A stretch of 9,327 nucleotides of DNA from Planctomycetota bacterium. GTDB taxonomy: Bacteria > Planctomycetota > SBBH01 > JAHFOU01. The DNA lies in contig JAHFOU010000073.1 in the NCBI GenBank assembly GCA_023261525.1, forward strand, positions 1 to 9,327, given 5' to 3'. Below the pieces are notes generated by a model, which saw only the letters and a program-made list of their open reading frames with translations, was not told the DNA's origin and made no database searches. Made by a program: the position numbers and the translations under genes. Shown one piece after another: positions 1 to 5,924 of the stretch (position 1 is the stretch's first letter; each line of letters starts with the position of its first letter).

Positions 1-1
1 C

Positions 2-208
2 TGGATCGGGATCGGCTTCAGCGCCTTCGTGGTGACCATCGCGGCCCTGAGCCTGGTCATGGACTTCGACTTCATCGAGGAGGGCGTGAGGCAGGGGGCC
101 CCCAAGTACATGTCCTGGTACGCGGCCTTCGGGCTCCTGGTCACCCTGGTCTGGCTGTACCTGGAGATCCTGCGCCTCCTGTCCAAGCTCCAGGACCGCC
201 GGGACTAG
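2..208 (+). CDS. Bax inhibitor-1/YccA family membrane protein (3' end only)
   Basis: Only the last 68 codons are in the window; the reading frame enters from the left edge and ends at TAG 206-208. The visible part has two hydrophobic segments, one starting at WIGIGFSAFVVTIAALSLVM and one around WYAAFGLLVTLVWLYLEILR. Between them lies the acidic stretch MDFDFIEEGVRQGAPKYMSW. The DFDFIE...GAPKYM.WY pattern followed by a long last helix and a charged tail matches bacterial YccA/Bax inhibitor-1 family multi-pass inner-membrane proteins. Family members are linked to membrane protein quality control (YccA is an FtsH substrate and modulator in E. coli) or to ion leak; which applies here cannot be told from a fragment. 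The stop codon overlaps the presumed -35 region of the following tRNA gene. Confidence 0.8.
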   Translation, partial: WIGIGFSAFVVTIAALSLVMDFDFIEEGVRQGAPKYMSWYAAFGLLVTLVWLYLEILRLLSKLQDRRD

Positions 209-234
209 ATCCGCTCCCGCCCGGGAGCTAGGAT
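206..234 (+). promoter_or_regulatory. Possible promoter of tRNA-Lys
   Basis: A -10-like TAGGAT lies at 229-234, with a weak -35-like TAGATC at 206-211 and a 17-nt spacer. The -10 ends 11 nt before the tRNA 5' end. The individual matches are poor (4/6 and 3/6). The call rests mainly on the same geometry being seen at the tRNA-Glu gene further on, where the boxes match much better. The -35 overlaps the TAG stop of the upstream gene. Confidence 0.4.
213..228. repeat. Short perfect inverted repeat (hairpin)
   Basis: GCTCCC at 213-218 and GGGAGC at 223-228 form a 6-bp stem around a GCCC loop, just after the upstream stop codon and inside the spacer of the presumed tRNA-Lys promoter. No T-run follows, so it is not a classical intrinsic terminator. 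The arms are the same sequences as the tRNA-Lys acceptor stem strands (GGGAGC and GCTCCC). Confidence 0.55.
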
Positions 235-245
235 GCCCTCCCTTG

Positions 246-318
246 GGGAGCGTAGCTCAGCCGGTAGAGCATCGGCCTTTTAAGCCGCGGGTCGAGGGTT
301 CGATTCCCTCCGCTCCCA
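246..318 (+). tRNA. tRNA-Lys (anticodon UUU)
   Basis: A full cloverleaf can be drawn. The acceptor strands GGGAGCG (246-252) and CGCTCCC (311-317) pair perfectly. The D stem is GCTC/GAGC, and the anticodon loop CTTTTAA places TTT as anticodon. The T arm is GAGGG-TTCGATT-CCCTC. The outermost anticodon-stem pair (T with C) is a mismatch. The discriminator is A318 and is followed by CAC, so the CCA tail is not encoded and must be added by the CCA-adding enzyme. The kinase start codon lies only 16 nt downstream. Confidence 0.96.
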
Positions 319-334
319 CACCCTCCGTACGCCC

Positions 335-1489
335 ATGACGGTGGTCTGTCCATCCTGCCGGCGTTCCGCGGACCTCCCGGAGGGGGCCCGGCGCTGTCCG
401 TTCTGCGGAGCCTCCGTCTTCACCCATCCGGAAGAGGTCACCCGCCCCCTCGCCCCGACCGCGGAGGGCCCCGATCCCCGCGACCTCCTCCCGGAGGGGG
501 GGCTGCTGGGGGACTATCGCATCGAGCGCCTCCTGGGCTACGGCGGGATGGGCGTGGTCTACCTGGCCTCGCGGGGGGACCGCAAGGTGGCGCTCAAGGC
601 GCTCGCCACCCGCTTCGCCGAGGAGGAGACCTTCGTGAAGCGCTTCGCCCGGGAGGCGAATGCCCTGGCTTCCCTCCATCACCCGGGGATCGTGGCGCTG
701 GTGGACCGCGGGGAGGCGGCCGGCCGCTATTTCTTCGCCATGGAATACGTGGACGGGATCTCCCTGGGCAGGTTCCTCTCGGAGCGCCCGGCGAAGTGCC
801 AGGACGTCCTGGACTGGGTCCCTCCCGTCTGCGAGGCGCTCGACTACGCGCATGCCCAGGGCATCCTGCACCGCGACATCAAGCCCGGGAACCTCCTGAG
901 GACCCTGGCGGGCCAGGTCAAGCTCGCGGACTTCGGCCTGGCGCGCCTGGTCCACGGTCCCGCGGCCATGACCGAGCTCACCCAGACCCAGACGGTGCTG
1001 GGCACGCGCGACTACATGGCGCCCGAGGCGCGGCTGGGCGCCAGGAGTTCCGACCACCGCTCGGACATCTATGCCGTGGGCGTGGTGGCCTACGAGATGC
1101 TGACGGGGGAGCTCCCGATCGGGCATTTCGCCCCGCCCTCCCGGCGCCGCTGGCTGGACAGCCGCCTGGACGAGATCGTCCTCAAGGCCCTCGATCCGGA
1201 GCCGATCCGCCGCTACCAGCACGCCGGGGAGTTCGGCCGGGCCCTGCAGGCGGTCCTGGCCGGGTCGCCCTCCGCCGGCCCCCTGCCGGAGAAGCGCGTC
1301 CAGTTCACCTGCGTCTGCGGGCGGCGCATCGCCACGGAGGTCTCGCGCGCCGGACAGGACCTGATGTGCTCCGGCTGTGGCAGGATCCTGAAGGTCCCCA
1401 GCCCGAACTGCCCCGAATGCGGCGCGGAGCTCCTGGACGGCATGCCGCAGTGCCTGAAATGCGGTACGAGGGTCTCGGGCAGGCGTTGA
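335..1489 (+). CDS. Cytosolic Ser/Thr protein kinase with zinc ribbons at both ends
   Basis: This is a 384-residue Hanks-type kinase. An N-terminal zinc ribbon (C5, C8, C21, C24) precedes the kinase domain at about residues 58-310. The kinase has a glycine loop (G68, G70, G71, G73), ATP-binding lysine K88 with helix-C glutamate E107, catalytic loop HRDIKPGN (D181, N186), DFG at 199-201 and APE at 229-231, so all catalytic residues are present. The C-terminus carries further Cys pairs (C326/C328 with C345/C348; C359/C362 with C373/C376) that resemble two zinc ribbons of the kind often found in Planctomycetota-style proteins. No transmembrane segment or PASTA repeat is visible, so it should be soluble. 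The start follows tRNA-Lys by 16 nt with no Shine-Dalgarno or promoter between them, suggesting transcription with the tRNA. The ATG is supported because the first zinc-ribbon Cys is residue 5. The substrate is unknown. Confidence 0.93.
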   Translation: MTVVCPSCRRSADLPEGARRCPFCGASVFTHPEEVTRPLAPTAEGPDPRDLLPEGGLLGDYRIERLLGYGGMGVVYLASRGDRKVALKALATRFAEEETFVKRFAREANALASLHHPGIVALVDRGEAAGRYFFAMEYVDGISLGRFLSERPAKCQDVLDWVPPVCEALDYAHAQGILHRDIKPGNLLRTLAGQVKLADFGLARLVHGPAAMTELTQTQTVLGTRDYMAPEARLGARSSDHRSDIYAVGVVAYEMLTGELPIGHFAPPSRRRWLDSRLDEIVLKALDPEPIRRYQHAGEFGRALQAVLAGSPSAGPLPEKRVQFTCVCGRRIATEVSRAGQDLMCSGCGRILKVPSPNCPECGAELLDGMPQCLKCGTRVSGRR

Positions 1490-1513
1490 TCGCTTGGCCC
1501 GCCCAGCTATGAT
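1486..1513 (+). promoter_or_regulatory. Promoter of tRNA-Glu
   Basis: TTGATC at 1486-1491 and TATGAT at 1508-1513 are separated by 16 nt and match the sigma-70-type consensus at 4/6 and 5/6. Transcription would start near 1520, about 6 nt before the mature tRNA 5' end. The -35 contains the kinase stop codon TGA (1487-1489). Confidence 0.65.
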
Positions 1514-1525
1514 GCCTCCCGCCGT

Positions 1526-1603
1526 GCGCCCGTCGTCCAGCCTGGCCTAGGACACCGCCCTTTCAAGGCGGCGACACGGGTTCGAATCCCGTCGGGCGTA
1601 CCA
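1526..1603 (+). tRNA. tRNA-Glu (anticodon UUC), CCA encoded
   Basis: The acceptor strands GCGCCCG (1526-1532) and CGGGCGT (1593-1599) pair with a G-U wobble at the outermost position. The D stem is GTCC/GGAC. The anticodon arm is CCGCC-CTTTCAA-GGCGG with anticodon TTC, and the T arm is ACGGG-TTCGAAT-CCCGT. The discriminator is A1600 and CCA is encoded at 1601-1603, unlike tRNA-Lys in this window. The 3' end is 8 nt from the stop codon of the convergent pseudopilin gene. Confidence 0.95.
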
Positions 1604-1611
1604 CTCCCAGA

Positions 1612-4600
1612 TTATTGGCGTTCCCAGGACAGGACGCGGGGGCCGGCGGCGGGCTGCCAGGCGAAGGTGATGTCGTCCAGCCAGGGCGTCTCCAGCAGGG
1701 GCTGTCCCAGGGGATCCGGCAGGCCGGTCAGGGGATCCACGGGCCGGGTCCTGAATCTCGCGCGGTAGCGGAAACGGGCCTGGGCCGCCTGCGCATGCAG
1801 GGTGGCGCCCGGGGTCAGCGCCGTGCCCGGGGTCTGGAGACCGGCGGCGGCATCCAGCAGATCGACCTCGATCCAGGCCCGGGGGCTCCCGGAGGGGGCG
1901 TCGGCCAGGACGGGGTCGATCCTGCGGGCCGTGGTGACCCCGGGGGAGAATCCGAGGTTCTCCAGGCGGCTCTCGCGCGGCAGGTATCCCGTCCACTGCG
2001 CACTCAGCAGACGGGCCGGGCCGCGGGGCGTGGCTTGGAGGGCCTCCGACAGGAAGGCGCCGTCGTCCCCCTTGTAGTAGCGTCCCTCCCGGTAGCGGTC
2101 CGCGGCCCACAGGGTGCTGTTGTTCAGGGCCTGCCCGTTATGGAGCGGATCGTCTCCGAAGTCGCAGAGGGCGAACTCGTCCACCACCTGGTTGGCGAGC
2201 TTCAGCGTGCCCAGGGTCCGGGGGACGCCGATCACGAAGGCCACGCCGGGCTGGACCAGGTCCTCCCCCTCGGTGGTCGCGTAGAGGTTTTCATACCAGG
2301 GGCTGTAGACGACCCCGTCCGCGGGGCCCATGCGCAGGGCCCGGATGTCCAGGTGGAGGTCCCTTGCGAAGGGGCCGCAGTCCTGGACGTCCGTGTCCAG
2401 CAGGGCCGTCATCAACTGCCAGCGGGCCCCGGGCATGAGGATGTCTCCGTTGTCGTAGCGGAGCTCGTGACTGCGTTCGTAGGCCAGCCCGATGGAATTC
2501 GTGTCGCCCGCTGGGTAGACCTTGTTCTCGGCCAGGACGCCCCAGAGGCCGCCATTGTTGCCCATGATGAGGGCTTGGGTCTCGACGGGGGTGTACCGCA
2601 CGCAGGCGAAATGACAGGCGTCCTCGGTGATGAAGGCCATGGGGTTCGAGGGCCTCAGCAGGACGGGCTTCATCCAGTAGCTGATGACGCCGTGGTTGCT
2701 GGGCGCGGGGTCCGCGCCGGTCCAGCTCACCGGGAAGTTGCCGACGGCGTTGTAGGCGGGGGAGCGCCCGAGCTGGGCCTGGAGGCCGTCGGGGCAGAAG
2801 ATGTTGGCCTCCTGGGGAGGGGAGGGCCAGACGCCCCGCTGGGCCGGGTCGTAGGGGTCCGCCAGCAGGAGGTTGTCGCTGGGCAAGGCGGTATTGTCCG
2901 GGGAGATCCGCGCGATGACGCCCTTGTCCGCATCCCAGGGGCCCTTCACCCCGGAGCGGTCGGCGTTGAAATGGTGGAGGAAGAGCAGGGATCCGTTGAG
3001 GGGATCGAGGGGGGAGGTCTCGACGCTGGCCAGGGCGACGGCGCCGTCGACATCCGCCGCCTGCCCCGGCAAGGCCGCGGGGGGGGCGGGATAGGTGACG
3101 GCCCCCAGGCCCACCGGCTGGCCGGCTCCATCCACCGGCGGCGCGCCTCCCCACCAGGCGGATCCCGCCGAGGCCCCCGTGGTCCTCAGCATCGCGCCGT
3201 TCGAGACGGACAGGTACGACGCCAGGGAGGACCGCCCGGCCACGAAGTCCTGCTGGGTCGTCTGCCTCAGGAGGGAGAAGACCTCGCAGGTCGCCTGGGC
3301 CGTCGCCCGGGCCAGGAGCTTCCCGTTGCGGTCCAGGACGCGCCCCAGGGCCGACACCGTGAAGGTGCCCGTGGGACCCAGGTTCCCTTCCGTGGACCAT
3401 ACGGTGAGATCCGACTTGTCGATCCATCGCCACATCAGCTGGTCCGGCAACTGCTTGTTGAGGTGGGTGTTCGGGTCGAAGTTGGTCTTGAGCAGGTCCG
3501 CGCCGCAGGCGTTCCCCCCGCTGAAGGGCACGGTGTCCAGCCCCCGGATCACGGGGCCCGCGGGGACGGTGATGTCGGAGGTGAGGGCGTCGCAGAAGGC
3601 GGAGAAGTCGGACCAGGTGTCGAAGGGCTTCAGCGCCCGGCGGTCGAGGATGGCCTGGGCGATGTCCGAGGCCATGGCGGGGGACATGGAGTACGGGACA
3701 GGGGTCCGGGTTTCCTTCCAGGAGATCCCCTGCAGGTCCTGCAGGAGGGCGACGAGGACGGGTCTCGGGGCGGCGTTCAGGTTGACCGGGGACCGGCCGT
3801 TCTCCTCCAGGGCCAGGGGACCCCGTCCCAGCTTCAGGTCATTGACGGAGATTCCGGTGGCCTGGGCGGCGTAGGCGTTGGGGTGGACGACCTTGGGGTC
3901 CGTCCAGCCGGAGACGGTCAGCCAGGGGGAGAGGTCCTTGGCCACGCCGAGGGCGGATTGGAGCTGGCGGATCGAACGGTACCCCCCGGGGGGGCGGTTC
4001 TGGATCGCCAGGGTCCCCAACGTGGGGAAGGCGGGGCCCAGGACTTCGGGTTGGCTGCCCAGGACGTTCAGGATGCGGGCCAGCTGGAAGTTCCAGCCCA
4101 TCCCCGTGTCCTTGGGATCGGCGGGATTCAGCCGGACGTCCGGATCCCGGTGGTCCGGGATGCCGTCGTTGTCCCGGTCCCGGGCGTCCAGGAAACCCCC
4201 GTTGACCTGGATCTTGGCCGACTCGTCCTCGACCTTGAGGACGTACAGGTTGCCGGCGGGGGCCTGGTCCCCGGCGAGCCTTCCGGAGAATCCCCTCAGG
4301 CGTCCGTCCACCTTTTCGACGGCGGGGAGGGTGGACAGGGGCACTCGGGCGAAGAACGAGGGGCGCAGGGCATGCTGGAGCGGGCAGTCCGCCGTATCGG
4401 CGGGGGTGCCCGGCGGGGTGACCTGGTAGAGCTGTTGCTGGGCCTCCAGGGGGGACAGGATCCCGTCGGCGTCCAGGTCCTCCCCGGCGTAGGCGTTGGA
4501 GGGGAGCAGGGCATCCTGTCCCGCGGACAGGCGGGCCAGGGCATCCTCCAGGCCGCTCCTGGCCAGGAGCAGGGCCTTGGTGGCATTCAGGCGCTGTTCG

Positions 4601-4725
4601 GAGGCGTGGCGCTCCAGGCGGGCCAGGGTGACGAATGCGACGCCCAGGACGACCAGGATGCCCAGGACGCCGACCACGACCAGGAGCACCAGCCCCTTGC
4701 GCAAACCCGTTGGGCCGCTCTGCAT
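1612..4725 (-). CDS. Giant GspK-like pseudopilin fused to a LamG-like domain
   Basis: This is a 1037-residue protein, about three times the usual length of GspK. The N-terminus reads as a class III prepilin signal: a basic leader with likely cleavage after RKG (residues 9-11), then a hydrophobic helix at about 12-34. The mature +5 position is Val rather than Glu, as is usual for GspK, the pseudopilus-tip subunit of type II secretion. Further GspK-like features are DESAKIQVNGG (167-177) and PVNLNAAP (313-320). Two calcium loops are visible: a canonical EF-hand loop at 83-94 (D83, D85, D87, E94) and a thrombospondin-3-like DxDxDGIPD at 183-191. Residues about 575-860 look like a LamG/concanavalin jelly roll (SLLFLHHF, ISYWMKP, VVDEFALCDF), followed by a further probably beta-rich region to the end. 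It is probably inner-membrane anchored and exported. No other secretion genes are in the window, so the system it serves is unknown. Confidence 0.82.
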   Translation of the reverse strand: MQSGPTGLRKGLVLLVVVGVLGILVVLGVAFVTLARLERHASEQRLNATKALLLARSGLEDALARLSAGQDALLPSNAYAGEDLDADGILSPLEAQQQLYQVTPPGTPADTADCPLQHALRPSFFARVPLSTLPAVEKVDGRLRGFSGRLAGDQAPAGNLYVLKVEDESAKIQVNGGFLDARDRDNDGIPDHRDPDVRLNPADPKDTGMGWNFQLARILNVLGSQPEVLGPAFPTLGTLAIQNRPPGGYRSIRQLQSALGVAKDLSPWLTVSGWTDPKVVHPNAYAAQATGISVNDLKLGRGPLALEENGRSPVNLNAAPRPVLVALLQDLQGISWKETRTPVPYSMSPAMASDIAQAILDRRALKPFDTWSDFSAFCDALTSDITVPAGPVIRGLDTVPFSGGNACGADLLKTNFDPNTHLNKQLPDQLMWRWIDKSDLTVWSTEGNLGPTGTFTVSALGRVLDRNGKLLARATAQATCEVFSLLRQTTQQDFVAGRSSLASYLSVSNGAMLRTTGASAGSAWWGGAPPVDGAGQPVGLGAVTYPAPPAALPGQAADVDGAVALASVETSPLDPLNGSLLFLHHFNADRSGVKGPWDADKGVIARISPDNTALPSDNLLLADPYDPAQRGVWPSPPQEANIFCPDGLQAQLGRSPAYNAVGNFPVSWTGADPAPSNHGVISYWMKPVLLRPSNPMAFITEDACHFACVRYTPVETQALIMGNNGGLWGVLAENKVYPAGDTNSIGLAYERSHELRYDNGDILMPGARWQLMTALLDTDVQDCGPFARDLHLDIRALRMGPADGVVYSPWYENLYATTEGEDLVQPGVAFVIGVPRTLGTLKLANQVVDEFALCDFGDDPLHNGQALNNSTLWAADRYREGRYYKGDDGAFLSEALQATPRGPARLLSAQWTGYLPRESRLENLGFSPGVTTARRIDPVLADAPSGSPRAWIEVDLLDAAAGLQTPGTALTPGATLHAQAAQARFRYRARFRTRPVDPLTGLPDPLGQPLLETPWLDDITFAWQPAAGPRVLSWERQ

Positions 4726-4738
4726 GGACCGGTATTAT
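4710..4738 (+). promoter_or_regulatory. Promoter of the zinc-ribbon membrane protein gene
   Basis: TTGGGC at 4710-4715 and TATTAT at 4733-4738 are 17 nt apart and match the consensus at 3/6 and 5/6. Transcription would start near 4745, giving a leader of about 40 nt that carries the ribosome binding site. The -35 lies inside the 5' end of the divergent pseudopilin gene, and the -10 overlaps that gene's own presumed -10. Confidence 0.5.
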
Positions 4739-4739
4739 C
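4734..4739 (-). promoter_or_regulatory. -10 element of the pseudopilin gene, nearly leaderless
   Basis: On the minus strand GATAAT (4739 to 4734) lies 8 nt before the ATG at 4725. A start 7 nt downstream of the -10 gives a leader of only one or two bases, and no Shine-Dalgarno is present in that gap. No good -35 is visible at 16-18 nt spacing. Confidence 0.45.
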
Positions 4740-4773
4740 CCAGATGAACCTCTGCCGAGGAAGTCCGGCGGGG

Positions 4774-4780
4774 AGAGGAG
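4774..4780 (+). promoter_or_regulatory. Ribosome binding site fixing the start at 4786
   Basis: AGAGGAG ends 5 nt before ATG 4786. An in-frame ATG at 4744 has no such site and would lie at or before the predicted transcription start, so 4786 is preferred. Confidence 0.65.
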
Positions 4781-4785
4781 AATGG

Positions 4786-5589
4786 ATGTCCCGCGTCCTC
4801 TGCCCCGAGTGCCTCCAGAGCTTCGAGCCGGCCGAGCTCTCCGCCCTCGGGGCCCGTCTCCTCTGCGCCTCCTGCCTGGCCCAGGTCCGGCGCCGTGCGG
4901 ACCTGGAGCGCAGGCCCCACCCTGTTCCGGCCGCCCCGCCCTTCCTGCGCGCCCGCCACGCCGAGATCCTGGCCTGGTGCCGGGGTCGCTGGTGGGGGAT
5001 CCGGCTGCCCCTGCTCCTCTGGTTCGCCCTCATCCTCTGCCGCCAGCTGGCCAGCCCCCTCACCGCCGGGGGACACGGCTACTCTAGTTTCTGGTTCGGC
5101 CTGAACATCGGCATCCACGAGTTCGGGCACTACCTCTTCGCACCCTTCGGGGATTTCATGCACGTCCTCGGGGGATCCCTTCTGCAGTGCCTGGTCCCCG
5201 TGATCTCCATGGGGATGTTCTGGCGCCAGCGGGACTTCTTCGCCATCGCGGTCTGCTTCGGCTGGCTGGGGGACAACCTCTTCGGGGTGGCCCGCTACAT
5301 GGCCGACGCCCGGGCCCTGCAGAACCCGCTGATCGCCCCCGGGGTCGGCCTCATCCCGCCCGGGAGCCCCGGCCATTCGGAGTGCCACGACTGGCACGTC
5401 CTGTTCCAGCGCATGGGTCTGCTGAGGAGCGATCTGGCGATTGCCGCCGCGACGTCCTGGGCCGCCGCGGCCTGCCTGGTCTTCTGCCTCCTGTCCGGGG
5501 GCTGGCTCCTCTTCCGGATGGCCCGCCCGGCCTCCACCCTGCCGCCCCCGCCGGGGGGCTGGCCGAGGGGGAGCTTGGAGGACGACTAG
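4786..5589 (+). CDS. Zinc-ribbon membrane protein with HEFGH metalloprotease-like motif
   Basis: This is a 267-residue protein. It begins with a zinc ribbon (C6, C9, C27, C30), then a basic linker and a hydrophobic helix at about 71-89. A membrane-associated core follows with HEFGH at 111-115, a GGSLLQ motif at 129-134 and hydrophobic stretches near 134-145 and 151-160. The stretch HDWHVLF at 201-207 might supply a further zinc ligand. A last hydrophobic helix spans about 217-234 and the tail is proline-rich. HExxH embedded in membrane helices followed by a G-G-x-x-x-Q element resembles M50-type (site-2-protease-like) membrane metalloproteases, but the usual LDG motif is not seen, so proteolytic activity is an inference. 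The gene is divergent from the pseudopilin gene. Its stop codon overlaps the stop of the convergent DUF983 gene. Confidence 0.78.
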   Translation: MSRVLCPECLQSFEPAELSALGARLLCASCLAQVRRRADLERRPHPVPAAPPFLRARHAEILAWCRGRWWGIRLPLLLWFALILCRQLASPLTAGGHGYSSFWFGLNIGIHEFGHYLFAPFGDFMHVLGGSLLQCLVPVISMGMFWRQRDFFAIAVCFGWLGDNLFGVARYMADARALQNPLIAPGVGLIPPGSPGHSECHDWHVLFQRMGLLRSDLAIAAATSWAAAACLVFCLLSGGWLLFRMARPASTLPPPPGGWPRGSLEDD

Positions 5590-5924
5590 GTCCTGGCCTC
5601 CGGATCGACCCAGCGGTCGAAATGGATCCAAAGGACCCTGGAGTAGCGGAAGATCCAGGGACTGAGGATCGCGAGATCGACGAGGCAGAGGTCCAGGGTC
5701 CGCGAGACCTCCCAGCCCAGGAGCAGGCCGGCCAGGCCCATCGGGGCCGAGGCCAGCACCGCGAGGCCATAGCTCATGTACAGGGCGCCGACGTAGTAGC
5801 CCGGCTCCCGCTCGAAGCGCAGGCCGCAGGAGGGGCAGGTCTCGTGACAGGTCAGGAAGCCCCGGAAGATGCGGCCTTCCGCACAGCGGGGGCAGCGGAG
5901 CCTCAGGATGGCCTTCAGCCTCAC
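5586..5924 (-). CDS. DUF983 family small membrane protein
   Basis: This is a 112-residue protein starting at GTG. A zinc-ribbon-like CPRC (C11, C14) and CPSC (C30, C33) flank the typical GRIFRGFL stretch. Two hydrophobic helices follow (about 45-69 and 78-93), and the C-terminus has RYSRVLWIHFDRWVDPE. All of this is characteristic of DUF983, whose function is not known. The GTG start overlaps the glycosyltransferase TGA stop as GTGA, so it is the last gene of the four-gene operon and probably translationally coupled. The open frame extends further upstream, but that part is the shadow of the glycosyltransferase; the start is fixed by the family's short N-terminus. The stop TAG shares the CTAG tetranucleotide with the stop of the opposite gene. 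Confidence 0.88.
   Translation of the reverse strand: MRLKAILRLRCPRCAEGRIFRGFLTCHETCPSCGLRFEREPGYYVGALYMSYGLAVLASAPMGLAGLLLGWEVSRTLDLCLVDLAILSPWIFRYSRVLWIHFDRWVDPEART

Noticed and set aside
213..228. Hairpin as an intrinsic terminator of the Bax-inhibitor gene
   Set aside because: The stem is only 6 bp and no T-run follows it. It lies inside the presumed tRNA-Lys promoter.
257..1222. Minus-strand open frame of 321 codons opposite tRNA-Lys and the kinase
   Set aside because: Its end (EGIEPSTRGLKGRCST) is the well-known spurious translation of the antisense strand of a tRNA gene, and the rest is the shadow of the kinase.
1547..2110. Minus-strand open frame ending with ARRDSNPCRRLERA
   Set aside because: This is another typical false translation across the antisense of a tRNA (here tRNA-Glu). 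It overlaps the pseudopilin gene in another frame.
1615..4785. Very long plus-strand open frame opposite the pseudopilin gene, continuous with the real gene starting at 4786
   Set aside because: Its translation is low-complexity Gly/Arg/Val-rich text with no domain, as expected opposite a GC-rich coding frame. The minus strand has a coherent protein with signal, motifs and domains.
4744..4785. Earlier in-frame ATG at 4744 for the HEFGH protein
   Set aside because: It has no ribosome site and coincides with the predicted transcription start. ATG 4786 has AGAGGAG at good spacing and puts the zinc ribbon at the N-terminus.
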